Source of the DNA: JAHDBG01 sp963922315
Lineage (GTDB): Bacteria > Pseudomonadota > Gammaproteobacteria > Chromatiales > Chromatiaceae
Length of the DNA: 62,634 nucleotides
Assembly (NCBI GenBank): GCA_963922315.1
Contig: CAWUID010000006.1
Span: 1-62,634 of the forward strand
Direction of reading: 5' to 3'
Position numbers and translations under genes: made by a program. Position 1 is the first letter of the stretch. Each line of letters begins with the position of its first letter. This document shows, in pieces, positions 1 through 7,734 of the stretch. A model generated the notes under the pieces. The model ran no database searches. It saw nothing but the letters and a program-made list of their open reading frames with translations, and was not told the DNA's origin.

Positions 1-171
1 GTTTGTCCTCATAATATATTTTGGCAGGCTTAATATTAGATCATAAACAGGTTCTGAGATGAACAGCAGACTGCTGGAGAGCTGGTTTGCCCAATAGACA
101 ACACCAGCATGTGCGCGACCGGACTTTACCTTACGCAATTCAGAGACCACATTGGTATCCAGTACATACAT
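1..171 (-). CDS. VapC-like PIN-domain toxin, partial (runs off window)
   Basis: Partial reading frame whose ATG (169-171) overlaps the stop of the upstream antitoxin as TGATG. The first residues, MYVLDTNVVSELRK, are the typical start of a PIN-domain VapC ribonuclease; the Asp in LDTN is the first metal ligand. Such toxins cleave RNA and are held inactive by the co-encoded antitoxin. After about residue 35 the text (LLFISEPVYDLILSLPKY) no longer resembles the usual second PIN helix with its acidic residue, so the gene may be damaged or diverged. No stop codon appears before the window edge. The family call is good; whether it is intact cannot be judged. Confidence 0.65.
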   Translation of the reverse strand, partial: MYVLDTNVVSELRKVKSGRAHAGVVYWANQLSSSLLFISEPVYDLILSLPKYIMRTN

Positions 172-416
172 CAGAAGTGGGCAGACTGATACAGTTGTTG
201 TACTTTGGAGGGTGCAAATTCGATTATGTCGGTTTCTGGCATACTGAGTAAGTCGGTAATACCGGGCTGTTTTGCCTGCATTTTTTCGTAATCCTGAAAA
301 CTGAGCAGGACATGAGCGGGCTTCCCCCGATCAGTAATGACCACAGGTGCAGAGAGTGCAGCACGTTTCGCACGACTGACATCCTGGTTGAAATCACGGC
401 TGGAGATGTGAGTCAT
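171..416 (-). CDS. Phd/YefM-family antitoxin
   Basis: 81-residue protein beginning MTHISSRDFNQDVSRAKR with the Phd/YefM pattern: a short beta-hairpin and helix (SSRDFNQDVSRAKRAA), then VVITDRGKPAHVLLSFQDYEKM. The N-terminal part binds DNA and the acidic C-terminal tail normally covers the toxin. It overlaps the PIN-toxin start by one base, the standard antitoxin-first TA operon layout. A strong Shine-Dalgarno, AGGAGGAAACG, precedes ATG 414-416. The promoter and a likely operator palindrome (470-499) lie just upstream. Antitoxins of this family usually repress their own operon. Confidence 0.85.
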   Translation of the reverse strand: MTHISSRDFNQDVSRAKRAALSAPVVITDRGKPAHVLLSFQDYEKMQAKQPGITDLLSMPETDIIEFAPSKVQQLYQSAHF

Positions 417-469
417 GAACGTTTCCTCCTGGTAGGATGTAAAACCATAAGCGACGGGGAGTCCCGAAG

Positions 470-499
470 TTTATTTGTAGGTATATTGCTACAAATAAA
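470..499. promoter_or_regulatory. Perfect 11-bp inverted repeat, candidate TA operator or ubiK terminator
   Basis: TTTATTTGTAG (470-480) and CTACAAATAAA (489-499) are perfect inverted repeats with an 8-base spacer. The element sits between the end of ubiK and the start of the phd-type antitoxin, both on the minus strand. It could be the operator through which the antitoxin represses itself, or a hairpin ending ubiK transcription. No run of T follows on the minus strand, which favours an operator. Position and symmetry are seen; the role is inferred. Confidence 0.5.
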
Positions 500-521
500 A
501 GAGAATGGCAACCCGTGTGCT

Positions 522-794
522 TTAATCGTTTGCGTGATGGTCTGATGCTGTTCCGGCCAGGGTTTCCAGTGCAGCGACTCGAGTCTCCAGCGTGACCAGT
601 TTCTGGCGGGTTCGGTGCAGTACGGCTTGTTGTATGTCGAATTCTTCGCGGCTGACCAGGTTCATCTCATGCAAGGTGTGTTCTATGATAGATTTGAGGT
701 TGCGGCCTGAATCTTCGGCAAATTGTTCTAGTCCGGCAGGAATACTGGTAGCCAGTCGCTGGCTGAGCTGATCTATCAGATTGGGGTCAAGCAT
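522..794 (-). CDS. ubiK: UbiK/BMFP (YqiC) family accessory factor
   Basis: About 90 residues starting MLDPNLIDQLSQRLATSIPAG, ending in a coiled coil (LHRTRQKLVTLETRVAALETL). This matches the UbiK/YqiC family (older name BMFP, DUF526), a small trimeric membrane-associated protein that helps the aerobic ubiquinone biosynthesis complex. I chose the ATG at 794, which overlaps the pdxA stop by eight bases and gives the family's usual MLDP start. An upstream ATG at 806 would add MEHL. It is the last gene of the lptD-surA-pdxA run and probably translationally coupled to pdxA. ubiH, another ubiquinone gene, lies nearby at 6493. Confidence 0.85.
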   Translation of the reverse strand: MLDPNLIDQLSQRLATSIPAGLEQFAEDSGRNLKSIIEHTLHEMNLVSREEFDIQQAVLHRTRQKLVTLETRVAALETLAGTASDHHAND

Positions 795-1797
795 CAGGTG
801 TTCCATGTCGGGTGAGAATGATGGCTTGGCGGATGGCAGCTTCTAAGCTGCCGGCATCAGCTTGTCCATTGCCCGCCAGCGTCAGGGCCGTACCATGGTC
901 GACGGAAGTACGGATGATCGGTAAGCCCAGGGTGATATTCACTGCTGCACCAAATCCTTTGTGTTTCAGCACTGGCAGGCCCTGATCATGATACATTGCC
1001 AGGACGGCATCTGCCTGCGCCAGGTGGGTTGGGGTGAATAAGGTATCAGCGGGTAGGGGTGGGCTGAGGCAGATGCCTTCCTGGCGCAGCTTGTCCAGGA
1101 CCGGTGCGATGATGTCAATTTCTTCGCGTCCCAGATAGCCTTGTTCGCCCGCGTGAGGGTTCAGTCCGGCAACCAGGATGTTGGGCTGTGTGATACCAAA
1201 ACGGGTGCGCAGATCCTGCTCCAGAATGCGTAGAACTTTTTCAAGTCGTTCGGCAGTGATTGCTGCTGGTACTTCGCTGAGTGGTAGGTGGGTAGTGGCC
1301 AGTGCGACGCGCAGGCCGGGGCATGCGAGCATCATCACCGGCATGCCGCCGGTGATATCGGCCAGGTATTCAGTATGGCCGCTGAAACAGATGCCAGCAT
1401 CGTTGATGTTGCCTTTGTGCACCGGCGCTGTGACCAGAGCAGCATATTGGCCGTTCAGACAACCGGTCGCTCCCTGGTGCAGCGTTTCCAGAATATAAGC
1501 GGCATGAGCCGGATTGAGTTGGCCAGGTGTGGCAGGTGTCGGCAGTATGGTGGGATGCAAGTAAAGCTGGCTTGTCTGAGCTGGCTGGGAATCAGAGCCA
1601 GCCCAGTTGAGAAGCTGCAGGGGAAGGTTCAGTTGCTGTGCACGTTGCTGTAGCAGATCAGGGTCTGCAATAGCAACTAATGGAACTGGCCAGTGTTGTT
1701 GTGCGATCTGAATGATCAGATCGGGCCCGATTCCCGCCGGTTCCCCGGCGGTCAGGGCAATGGGATGATGTGACTCAGGCTCCCGGCAGGTTGTCAT
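787..1797 (-). CDS. pdxA: 4-hydroxythreonine-4-phosphate dehydrogenase
   Basis: 336 residues from ATG 1797 (an upstream start at 1827 would add ten residues inside surA). PdxA oxidises 4-phosphohydroxy-threonine in the DXP-dependent route to pyridoxal phosphate. Family signatures are clear: ALTAGEPAGIGPDL near the N-terminus, FSGHTEYLADITGG with a metal-binding His, and YHDQGLPVLKHKGF followed by DHGTALTLAGNGQAD with the remaining metal and substrate ligands. Its start overlaps the end of surA by 23 bases, and its stop overlaps ubiK. The surA-pdxA order is standard in gammaproteobacteria. The dxs gene (16569) supplies the other PLP precursor pathway. Confidence 0.95.
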   Translation of the reverse strand: MTTCREPESHHPIALTAGEPAGIGPDLIIQIAQQHWPVPLVAIADPDLLQQRAQQLNLPLQLLNWAGSDSQPAQTSQLYLHPTILPTPATPGQLNPAHAAYILETLHQGATGCLNGQYAALVTAPVHKGNINDAGICFSGHTEYLADITGGMPVMMLACPGLRVALATTHLPLSEVPAAITAERLEKVLRILEQDLRTRFGITQPNILVAGLNPHAGEQGYLGREEIDIIAPVLDKLRQEGICLSPPLPADTLFTPTHLAQADAVLAMYHDQGLPVLKHKGFGAAVNITLGLPIIRTSVDHGTALTLAGNGQADAGSLEAAIRQAIILTRHGTPDA

Positions 1798-2743
1798 CAG
1801 AGCGGATTTCGATATAGGCTTCGGCACGCAGGCGTTGCAGATAGGCCTGACGCGCTTCTTCGGCTTTGCGCATCTGGATTTTTTCGCGGACTATCTGACG
1901 AGTTTGTTGTTGCGTATCATTGTGTTCACGTTTATCCAGCACCTGGACAATGTGCCAGCCAAAGCGGGTTTTGAAGGGCTGGCTGATCTGATTGATCGGT
2001 GTGTTTTTCATTTGCGCAGCGAATTCAGATACCATATCGTCCGGATTGACCCAACCAAGTTCCCCACCTTTATCAGCTGAGCCCGGATCAGCGGAATGAG
2101 TGCGTGCCAGCAGAGCGAAATCTTCTCCGGCCATGATACGGTTGCGAAGTTGTTGCAATTGTTCCCTGGCTTCTCTGTCACCAATGGTCAGGTCTTTTTG
2201 GATGAGTATATGTCGTGCAGCGATTTGTGGTATCACAATATCTGGCTGCTGCCGGGCGGGCTGTTGGCTAAGTTCCTGTTCTACTTCATTTTTGCTGACC
2301 TGAATCTGACTGATCACTTCGCGCCCGATCAGGCGGTTAATGATCAGGCGGTTACGGATATGCTCCTGAAACTGGTCAAAATCAATACCTTCTTCAGTCA
2401 ACTTAGAACGGAAGCGCAACAGGCTGAGGTTATTTTGTTGACTGAGTTGCATCGTGGTGCGGGTTACGTCCTGCTCATTAACGCTGATTCCCAGGCGGCT
2501 GGCTGCGTTCAGGTACAATTTGTCAGATATCATCTGATCCAGAGCGGTACTGAGTATCTGATCGCGGTCCGGCATCGGATCAGTGTTGTTTTCGCGCAGT
2601 TGGCGGGAGAGTGCCTGCGCTTCGCGTCCGAGCTCGCTGAGCATGATAGTATCATCGTCAATGATAGCAACGATGCGATCCAACAATTCACCAGCCTGAA
2701 CGAGGCTGCTGATCAGGCATAGAGAGAGCAGTATAGTACGCAT
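1775..2743 (-). CDS. surA: SurA-type periplasmic chaperone/peptidyl-prolyl isomerase, single parvulin domain
   Basis: SurA escorts unfolded outer-membrane proteins through the periplasm. I start it at ATG 2743 because MRTILLSLCLISSLVQA is a clean signal peptide; a longer upstream frame would bury it. The mature part opens GELLDRIVAIIDDDTIMLSEL, the SurA N-terminal chaperone domain, followed by one parvulin domain of about 100 residues (AARHILIQKD to GWHIVQVLDKR, including GGELGWV). Canonical SurA has two parvulin domains and about 430 residues; this one has 322 and lacks one copy. It lies between lptD, a known client, and pdxA, as in E. coli. Confidence 0.93.
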   Translation of the reverse strand: MRTILLSLCLISSLVQAGELLDRIVAIIDDDTIMLSELGREAQALSRQLRENNTDPMPDRDQILSTALDQMISDKLYLNAASRLGISVNEQDVTRTTMQLSQQNNLSLLRFRSKLTEEGIDFDQFQEHIRNRLIINRLIGREVISQIQVSKNEVEQELSQQPARQQPDIVIPQIAARHILIQKDLTIGDREAREQLQQLRNRIMAGEDFALLARTHSADPGSADKGGELGWVNPDDMVSEFAAQMKNTPINQISQPFKTRFGWHIVQVLDKREHNDTQQQTRQIVREKIQMRKAEEARQAYLQRLRAEAYIEIRSDDNLPGA

Positions 2744-2770
2744 AAAGGTTCTCTTCGGGATGATGGCCAG

Positions 2771-2804
2771 CTCTGAAAATTGCCCATTTGTCATGTTTTC
2801 AGAG
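2771..2804. repeat. Hairpin between lptD and surA
   Basis: CTCTGAAAA (2771-2779) and TTTTCAGAG (2796-2804) form a perfect 9-bp stem with a 16-base loop in the short lptD-surA gap. No T-run follows on the minus strand, so it is not a classical terminator. It could adjust the lptD:surA ratio or protect the mRNA. The right arm plus flank (TTTTCAGAGGTGC) resembles the arm of the hairpin after fabA (38334-38346) and a single copy at 58766, so it may belong to a small interspersed repeat family. Confidence 0.55.
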
Positions 2805-2817
2805 GTGCGTTTACGAT

Positions 2818-4842
2818 TTAACGGAGCAGGTGATCCATGCTCTGCCCAAATTTGCCGAGTCCGTTCAGCTCTAACTGGAACAGAAAGGATAAGTCGTTTT
2901 GCTCCTGTTTGTCCAGAGAGTTGTGCGCCAGTGCTCGCAGACGCCAGCAGCAAGTGCGATATTCTACGCCAAGAACTGCCTCGCGCGTTCGTTGTTTGTG
3001 CAGATCGTATTGCCAGCGGCTGACGATCTGGGTGGTCTCTGTTAACGGCCAGTCCAGAGTGAAACCAGCATGCTCGGTGACTGTCGCATGACGTCGATAA
3101 GTGATGCCGGCATGTTGTGTTTCATCTGGTTGGTAGGCAACTTGCAGGGTGAACTGATCTGATGTGCCGGCGTTCCAGGCAAAATCGCTGCTGACCTGCC
3201 AGTGTGGTGCGGGTCGTGCGTGCAGTTCACCCACCAACGCTGAGTGAGCATTGGTAGCCGGTGTCTGTCCTGGTAGTGTGACCTGACGATCTTCGAAATA
3301 GACGATCTGGCCGATACTGGCAGTCAGATAATCATCACTTGTCAGCGGATTCAGCACGCGGGTAGTCAGTCCGGCAGTTATTTGATTCGTATCTCCGACC
3401 CGATCGGCACCCGCAAACCGGTCTTCCCGGAACAGGTGATGGATGCTGACGGAACGAGCTGAGGTGTCAAAAACCGGCAGGTCATCCTGTTTTTCTGCGC
3501 TGACATACTGATATTGAATGCGTGGTTCCAATGTTTGCAGGACAGGTTTGTCGCGATAAGTGAACGAACGTTCGAAAAATAAGCCGCCATCCAGGCTGAT
3601 GTGCTGGCTGAACCGATCCGGGCTGTGTGGTGCCTGGTTCAATTGATACCGGGTATAGCGCAGGCCGAGTTTTGGTGTCAGGTGAGCATAACTGGTCTGG
3701 TACGGCCAGCTGATGCCTGGTGCAATGTCCAGGCGGGTGCCTGCAATCAGGGTATCACCTGGCTGATCGAATCGTATTAATTCAGCATCCAGATGAGACT
3801 GTAGTTGGTTAATCTGACCGGTATCGCGCTTGTGCAGTGTGATCTGTGGCAGTATGCGATACGGCTGGTCGCTGGTATTGAGCCGCTGGTAATCTTTGAC
3901 CTGGGCCTGTATGGCCCAGTCGTCTGTCTGATAACTCAGTTCAGCAACGCGTGGTAGTAAAGTAGTGCTGGCCGCTGACACGGTATCACCAAAGTCTGCC
4001 AGGTAGTCCTGGTCCGAAGCATAATTCAGGTCGATGCGGCTGTGTAGTCTGGAGGTATGCTGGCTCCGGCTGCGCCAGTTGAAATAGCCGCGTTGTTTGC
4101 TTTTTCCAATATGTTGTCGGTCATGTGGCAGATAGTCTGCGTGTATTTCGCCTTGTGTGGTGCGAGTCAGGAAACGCCACTCGCTGCCAAGTAACAAGCC
4201 GCGACGACTCAGGATAGTGGGTTCCAGAGTGAGATCATAGTCTGGTGCAAGATTAAAATAATAAGGCGTCTTCAGTCGAACGCCATCTGCATTGGAATAG
4301 CCCAGGCTGGGAGGGAGAAAACCGCTCTGGCGTCGGTCATCCAGCGGAAAACGTAGCCAGGGGGTGTAGCCGACTGGTACATCCATAAAACGCAGGCGGG
4401 CATGATGCAGGGTGCCCCAGCCGGTTGCCTGATCTAACATTAGTTGGTCTGCCTGCAGTTGCCAGTCGGGTTGTTCCGGTGGACAGGTAGTGTAGCTGAT
4501 ATGCTGATAATGGCTGCGGTTGCGGTCTTGCAAAGTCGCTTGTGCGGCGCTGCCGTATGCGGCTATCTCGGGCAGACGATAGCTGACCTGACGTGCTTGT
4601 CCGGACTGGTCGCGCAAACGATAAGTGAACTGGTCTGCGTTCAGGTGCAAATCCGGGTGTTGCCACACCACATTACCACTGGCCTGTATCTGTTGTTGCT
4701 GACCGTCTACAATAGCGGCGTCTGCACTGATCCGGACAGGACTGTGATTCTGGCCAGGCAGGGCGACAGATGTTTGTGCCTGCACTGTGGTGAACCAGCA
4801 CAGGCAGAACAGAATGATGAAATGGTGAGGAGATAATAACAA
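2818..4842 (-). CDS. lptD: LPS-assembly outer-membrane protein LptD
   Basis: LptD is the beta-barrel that, with LptE, inserts lipopolysaccharide into the outer leaflet of the outer membrane. After a signal-like stretch ending TTVQA comes an LptA/OstA-like domain (VRISADAAIVDG, IQASGNVVWQHP, LNADQFTYR), then a long barrel region. Cysteines in YTTCPPEQPDW and in VEYRTCCWRLR near the C-terminus fit the inter-domain disulfides of the family. About 674 residues. The start is uncertain: there is no ATG in frame for 330 bases upstream. I chose TTG 4840-4842, which gives a 22-residue signal peptide but has no clear Shine-Dalgarno. Divergent from comM. Confidence 0.9.
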   Translation of the reverse strand: MLLSPHHFIILFCLCWFTTVQAQTSVALPGQNHSPVRISADAAIVDGQQQQIQASGNVVWQHPDLHLNADQFTYRLRDQSGQARQVSYRLPEIAAYGSAAQATLQDRNRSHYQHISYTTCPPEQPDWQLQADQLMLDQATGWGTLHHARLRFMDVPVGYTPWLRFPLDDRRQSGFLPPSLGYSNADGVRLKTPYYFNLAPDYDLTLEPTILSRRGLLLGSEWRFLTRTTQGEIHADYLPHDRQHIGKSKQRGYFNWRSRSQHTSRLHSRIDLNYASDQDYLADFGDTVSAASTTLLPRVAELSYQTDDWAIQAQVKDYQRLNTSDQPYRILPQITLHKRDTGQINQLQSHLDAELIRFDQPGDTLIAGTRLDIAPGISWPYQTSYAHLTPKLGLRYTRYQLNQAPHSPDRFSQHISLDGGLFFERSFTYRDKPVLQTLEPRIQYQYVSAEKQDDLPVFDTSARSVSIHHLFREDRFAGADRVGDTNQITAGLTTRVLNPLTSDDYLTASIGQIVYFEDRQVTLPGQTPATNAHSALVGELHARPAPHWQVSSDFAWNAGTSDQFTLQVAYQPDETQHAGITYRRHATVTEHAGFTLDWPLTETTQIVSRWQYDLHKQRTREAVLGVEYRTCCWRLRALAHNSLDKQEQNDLSFLFQLELNGLGKFGQSMDHLLR

Positions 4843-4972
4843 TGACGGTATCTGATGGCAGTTGCAAACAGGAACAGAAATAGTATGGCGACAAACTTTA
4901 TGGTGTGCAAATCCGGTATCGGCAGATTCTGCTGACTCGTTACAATGCACCAGATTCTGCCAGGCGGTTGAA

Positions 4973-6481
4973 ATGAGTCTCGCCAGAACCTTATGTCGTG
5001 CTGCATCTGGTGTTGCTGCACCGCAGGTCACGATTGAGACACACCTTGCTAACGGCCTGCCGGGGATGAGTATTGTCGGGTTGCCGGAAAAGGCTGTGCA
5101 GGAAAGCCGGGATCGGGTGCGCTGCGCGTTGCAGAATAGTGGCTTTGAAGTGCCGAAGCGCCGTATCACCATTCACCTGGCACCGGCAGATTTGCCGAAA
5201 CAGGGCTCCCGGTTTGATCTGGCGATTGCAGTGGGTATTCTGATTGCCAGCGGACAACTGCCGCAGCCTGCCGCCGGAGAACTGGAGCTGTATGGTGAAC
5301 TGGCGCTGAGTGGTGAGCTGAGACCAGTTGCTGGTATTCTGCCTGCTGCCCTGGCAGCGCAGACTGCCGGACATAGCATTGTGTTGCACCCGGATAATCT
5401 GGCTGAGGCGGGTTTAATAGAAGATCTGACGCTTTATCCTGTCTCACATTTGCTCAGTCTGGGTGCGCATCTGCGTGGACAGACTCCTATCACGCCAGCC
5501 ACCAGTCAGCCAATGATGTCCGCAACACGTGATCTGCCGGATTTGATAGAAGTACGCGGGCAGGAGCACGCGAAGCGTGTGCTCGAAATTGCGGCTGCCG
5601 GTCAGCATAACTTATTGATGATCGGCCCGCCTGGCACTGGCAAATCTATGCTGGCACATCGCCTGCCGGGCTTATTACCGGTAATGACCCGGACGGAAGC
5701 ACTGGAAGCGGCGGCAATTGCTTCCGTTGCAGGCTATCCGCCTGATCCGGCATGCTGGCGGCAACGACCTTTCCGGGCACCGCATCATACTTGTTCCGGT
5801 GTGGCATTAGTTGGCGGTGGTGGTCATCCGAAGCCAGGTGAAATTTCTCTGGCGCACCATGGTGTGTTGTTTCTGGATGAACTGCCTGAGTATGACAACC
5901 GCGTTCTGGATACGCTGCGTGAACCGATGGAAAATGGCACTATTACCATCTCCCGGGCTGCGCGCAGTGCGACCTATCCAGCGCGTTTCCAGGTGGTAGC
6001 TGCGATGAATCCGTGTCGTGACGGTTATTATGGCGATGGTAGTCAGCGTTGCCAGTGCACCCCGGATCAGGTACGGCAATATCAGAGTCGTATCTCTGGT
6101 CCGTTACGTGACCGTATTGATTTGCAGATTCAGGTGCCGGTACCACGCTATGATGATTTATTCGGTGAGACACCGGTGGGTGAGTCGAGTGCTGTCGTAC
6201 GCCAGCGTGTTCAGGTTGCCTGGGAGTGCCAGCAGCAACGTCAGGGGCATAGCAATGCCTTATTGAGTGGCAGCCGGCTGGAAACCTGTTGTCGTCTGGA
6301 GTCGTCTGATCAGCATCTGCTGGCCAGAGCGGTCGAACAGCTGGGTTTGTCTGCCCGTGCTTATCATCGGATCCTGCGTGTGGCGCGCAGTATTGCTGAT
6401 CTGGCGGCCAGTGATATGATTCAGCGTGCGCATCTGACCGAAGCGATCAGCTATCGCCAGCTTGACCGCCATCCTATCTGA
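4973..6481 (+). CDS. comM: YifB/ComM-type Mg-chelatase-like AAA+ ATPase
   Basis: 502 residues starting MSLARTLCRAASGVAAP; a longer frame upstream has no family similarity. The N-terminal half is the Lon-like ChlI domain (VTIETHLANGLPGMSIVGLPE), the middle an AAA+ module with Walker A GPPGTGKSMLA near residue 217 and Walker B GVLFLDELPEY. RAPHHTCSGVALVGGG and MNPCRDGYYGD are typical of YifB, and a C-terminal ChlI domain ends the protein. In Vibrio, ComM is a hexameric branch-migration helicase that helps integrate DNA during natural transformation; the same role is likely here. Divergent from lptD and 12 bases ahead of ubiH. Confidence 0.92.
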   Translation: MSLARTLCRAASGVAAPQVTIETHLANGLPGMSIVGLPEKAVQESRDRVRCALQNSGFEVPKRRITIHLAPADLPKQGSRFDLAIAVGILIASGQLPQPAAGELELYGELALSGELRPVAGILPAALAAQTAGHSIVLHPDNLAEAGLIEDLTLYPVSHLLSLGAHLRGQTPITPATSQPMMSATRDLPDLIEVRGQEHAKRVLEIAAAGQHNLLMIGPPGTGKSMLAHRLPGLLPVMTRTEALEAAAIASVAGYPPDPACWRQRPFRAPHHTCSGVALVGGGGHPKPGEISLAHHGVLFLDELPEYDNRVLDTLREPMENGTITISRAARSATYPARFQVVAAMNPCRDGYYGDGSQRCQCTPDQVRQYQSRISGPLRDRIDLQIQVPVPRYDDLFGETPVGESSAVVRQRVQVAWECQQQRQGHSNALLSGSRLETCCRLESSDQHLLARAVEQLGLSARAYHRILRVARSIADLAASDMIQRAHLTEAISYRQLDRHPI

Positions 6482-6492
6482 CAGGTATCGAT

Positions 6493-7683
6493 ATGACCCA
6501 GACTTATGATCTGTTGATTGTCGGCGGTGGTCTGGTTGGTGCCAGCTTAGCCATCGCGCTGAACGGGCAAGGATTACGCATCGGTTTGATTGAAGCTCGT
6601 CCACTGGGCGATCCAGGCCAGGCCAGCTACGATGACCGAGCACTGGCACTAAGCTATGGCAGTCGGCTTATTCTGGAGTCAGCACAGATCTGGCCACAAC
6701 TGGCAGATCAGGTTACGCCGATCCGGCGCATCCATATCAGCGATCAGGGACATTTTGGCAGTGCGCGGATCACGTCCGAGCAGGAGCGGGTACCGGCATT
6801 AGGTTATGTCATTCCGGCCAGGCAATTGGGCCGGATACTCTGGCAGCAGCTTAAGCAGTGTACTGATGTAACGTTACTGACACCGGCACAAGTTGTTGCT
6901 GTGCATCACACACCGAAACAGGCTGAAGTGACATTACGCCAGAATGATCGGGAAGAGCAGTTATCCGCTCGTTTGTTGGTGGCTGCTGACGGGAGTGACT
7001 CCACTTTACGACAACAATTACAAATTCCCACAACGGGCTGGGATTATCATCAGATGGCGATGGTAGCCAGCATCACACCAGGTCGACCACATGCGAATAC
7101 CGCCTGGCAGCGTTTTACTCCTGCTGGTCCGGTTGCTTTGCTACCACACCAGGCCGGGCACTGTACTCTGATCTGGACACTACGCCCGGATCAGCATGCG
7201 GATGTACAGCAATATAATGAAACACAATTTTGCGCCGCATTTCAGCGACAGTTCGGTTATCGTCTTGGTACTTTTCAGCGTGTCGGCCAACGCCATAGCT
7301 ATCCGCTTAGGTTTGCCCGGGCACAACAGATTATCGCTGAACGGACTGCAATTATTGGCAATGCGGCACATACGTTACATCCGATTGCCGGACAAGGCTT
7401 TAACCTGGGTCTGCGCGACCTGAACACGCTGGCTGATACCCTGTTATCCGCGCATCGCGCGGGCCGGGATATCGGTAGTGTTGACTGCCTCAGTCAGTAT
7501 CAGCACATTTGTCAGCGGGAGCATCAGCAACTTGCGCGGGCAACTGATGGTCTGGTACGGCTATTCACCAGCCCATTGCGCAGCCTGCAATGGGCCAGAA
7601 ACATCGGCTTGCTGGCATTTGATCATCTGCCATACGTCAAACATACGTTTGCCCGTGCTGCGATGGGCCAGCTTCATCCTTGA
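6493..7683 (+). CDS. ubiH: UbiH-family FAD-dependent monooxygenase of ubiquinone biosynthesis
   Basis: 396 residues of the UbiH/UbiF/VisC/COQ6 hydroxylase family, which adds hydroxyl groups to the ubiquinone ring. Visible are the N-terminal FAD-binding fold (LLIVGGGLVGASLAIAL), the DDRALALSYGS motif that marks the UbiH group, and the second FAD motif GNAAHTLHPIAGQGFNLGLRD near residue 295. Twelve bases after comM, so probably co-transcribed. UbiH and UbiI/VisC paralogues often sit together; only one copy is here, so the exact ring position hydroxylated is uncertain. No sign of damage. Confidence 0.88.
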   Translation: MTQTYDLLIVGGGLVGASLAIALNGQGLRIGLIEARPLGDPGQASYDDRALALSYGSRLILESAQIWPQLADQVTPIRRIHISDQGHFGSARITSEQERVPALGYVIPARQLGRILWQQLKQCTDVTLLTPAQVVAVHHTPKQAEVTLRQNDREEQLSARLLVAADGSDSTLRQQLQIPTTGWDYHQMAMVASITPGRPHANTAWQRFTPAGPVALLPHQAGHCTLIWTLRPDQHADVQQYNETQFCAAFQRQFGYRLGTFQRVGQRHSYPLRFARAQQIIAERTAIIGNAAHTLHPIAGQGFNLGLRDLNTLADTLLSAHRAGRDIGSVDCLSQYQHICQREHQQLARATDGLVRLFTSPLRSLQWARNIGLLAFDHLPYVKHTFARAAMGQLHP

Positions 7684-7734
7684 TATCCAGCGAACAGATT
7701 TGATTTGTTCTTAAAACAAACCGGAGAATTCTGA

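Noticed and set aside
2096..2722. 208-residue plus-strand frame opposite surA
   Set aside because: Exact antisense of surA codons, with no ribosome site and no family resemblance.
4862..4972. 37-residue N-terminal extension of comM
   Set aside because: No similarity to the YifB family; the normal start MSLA is at 4973.
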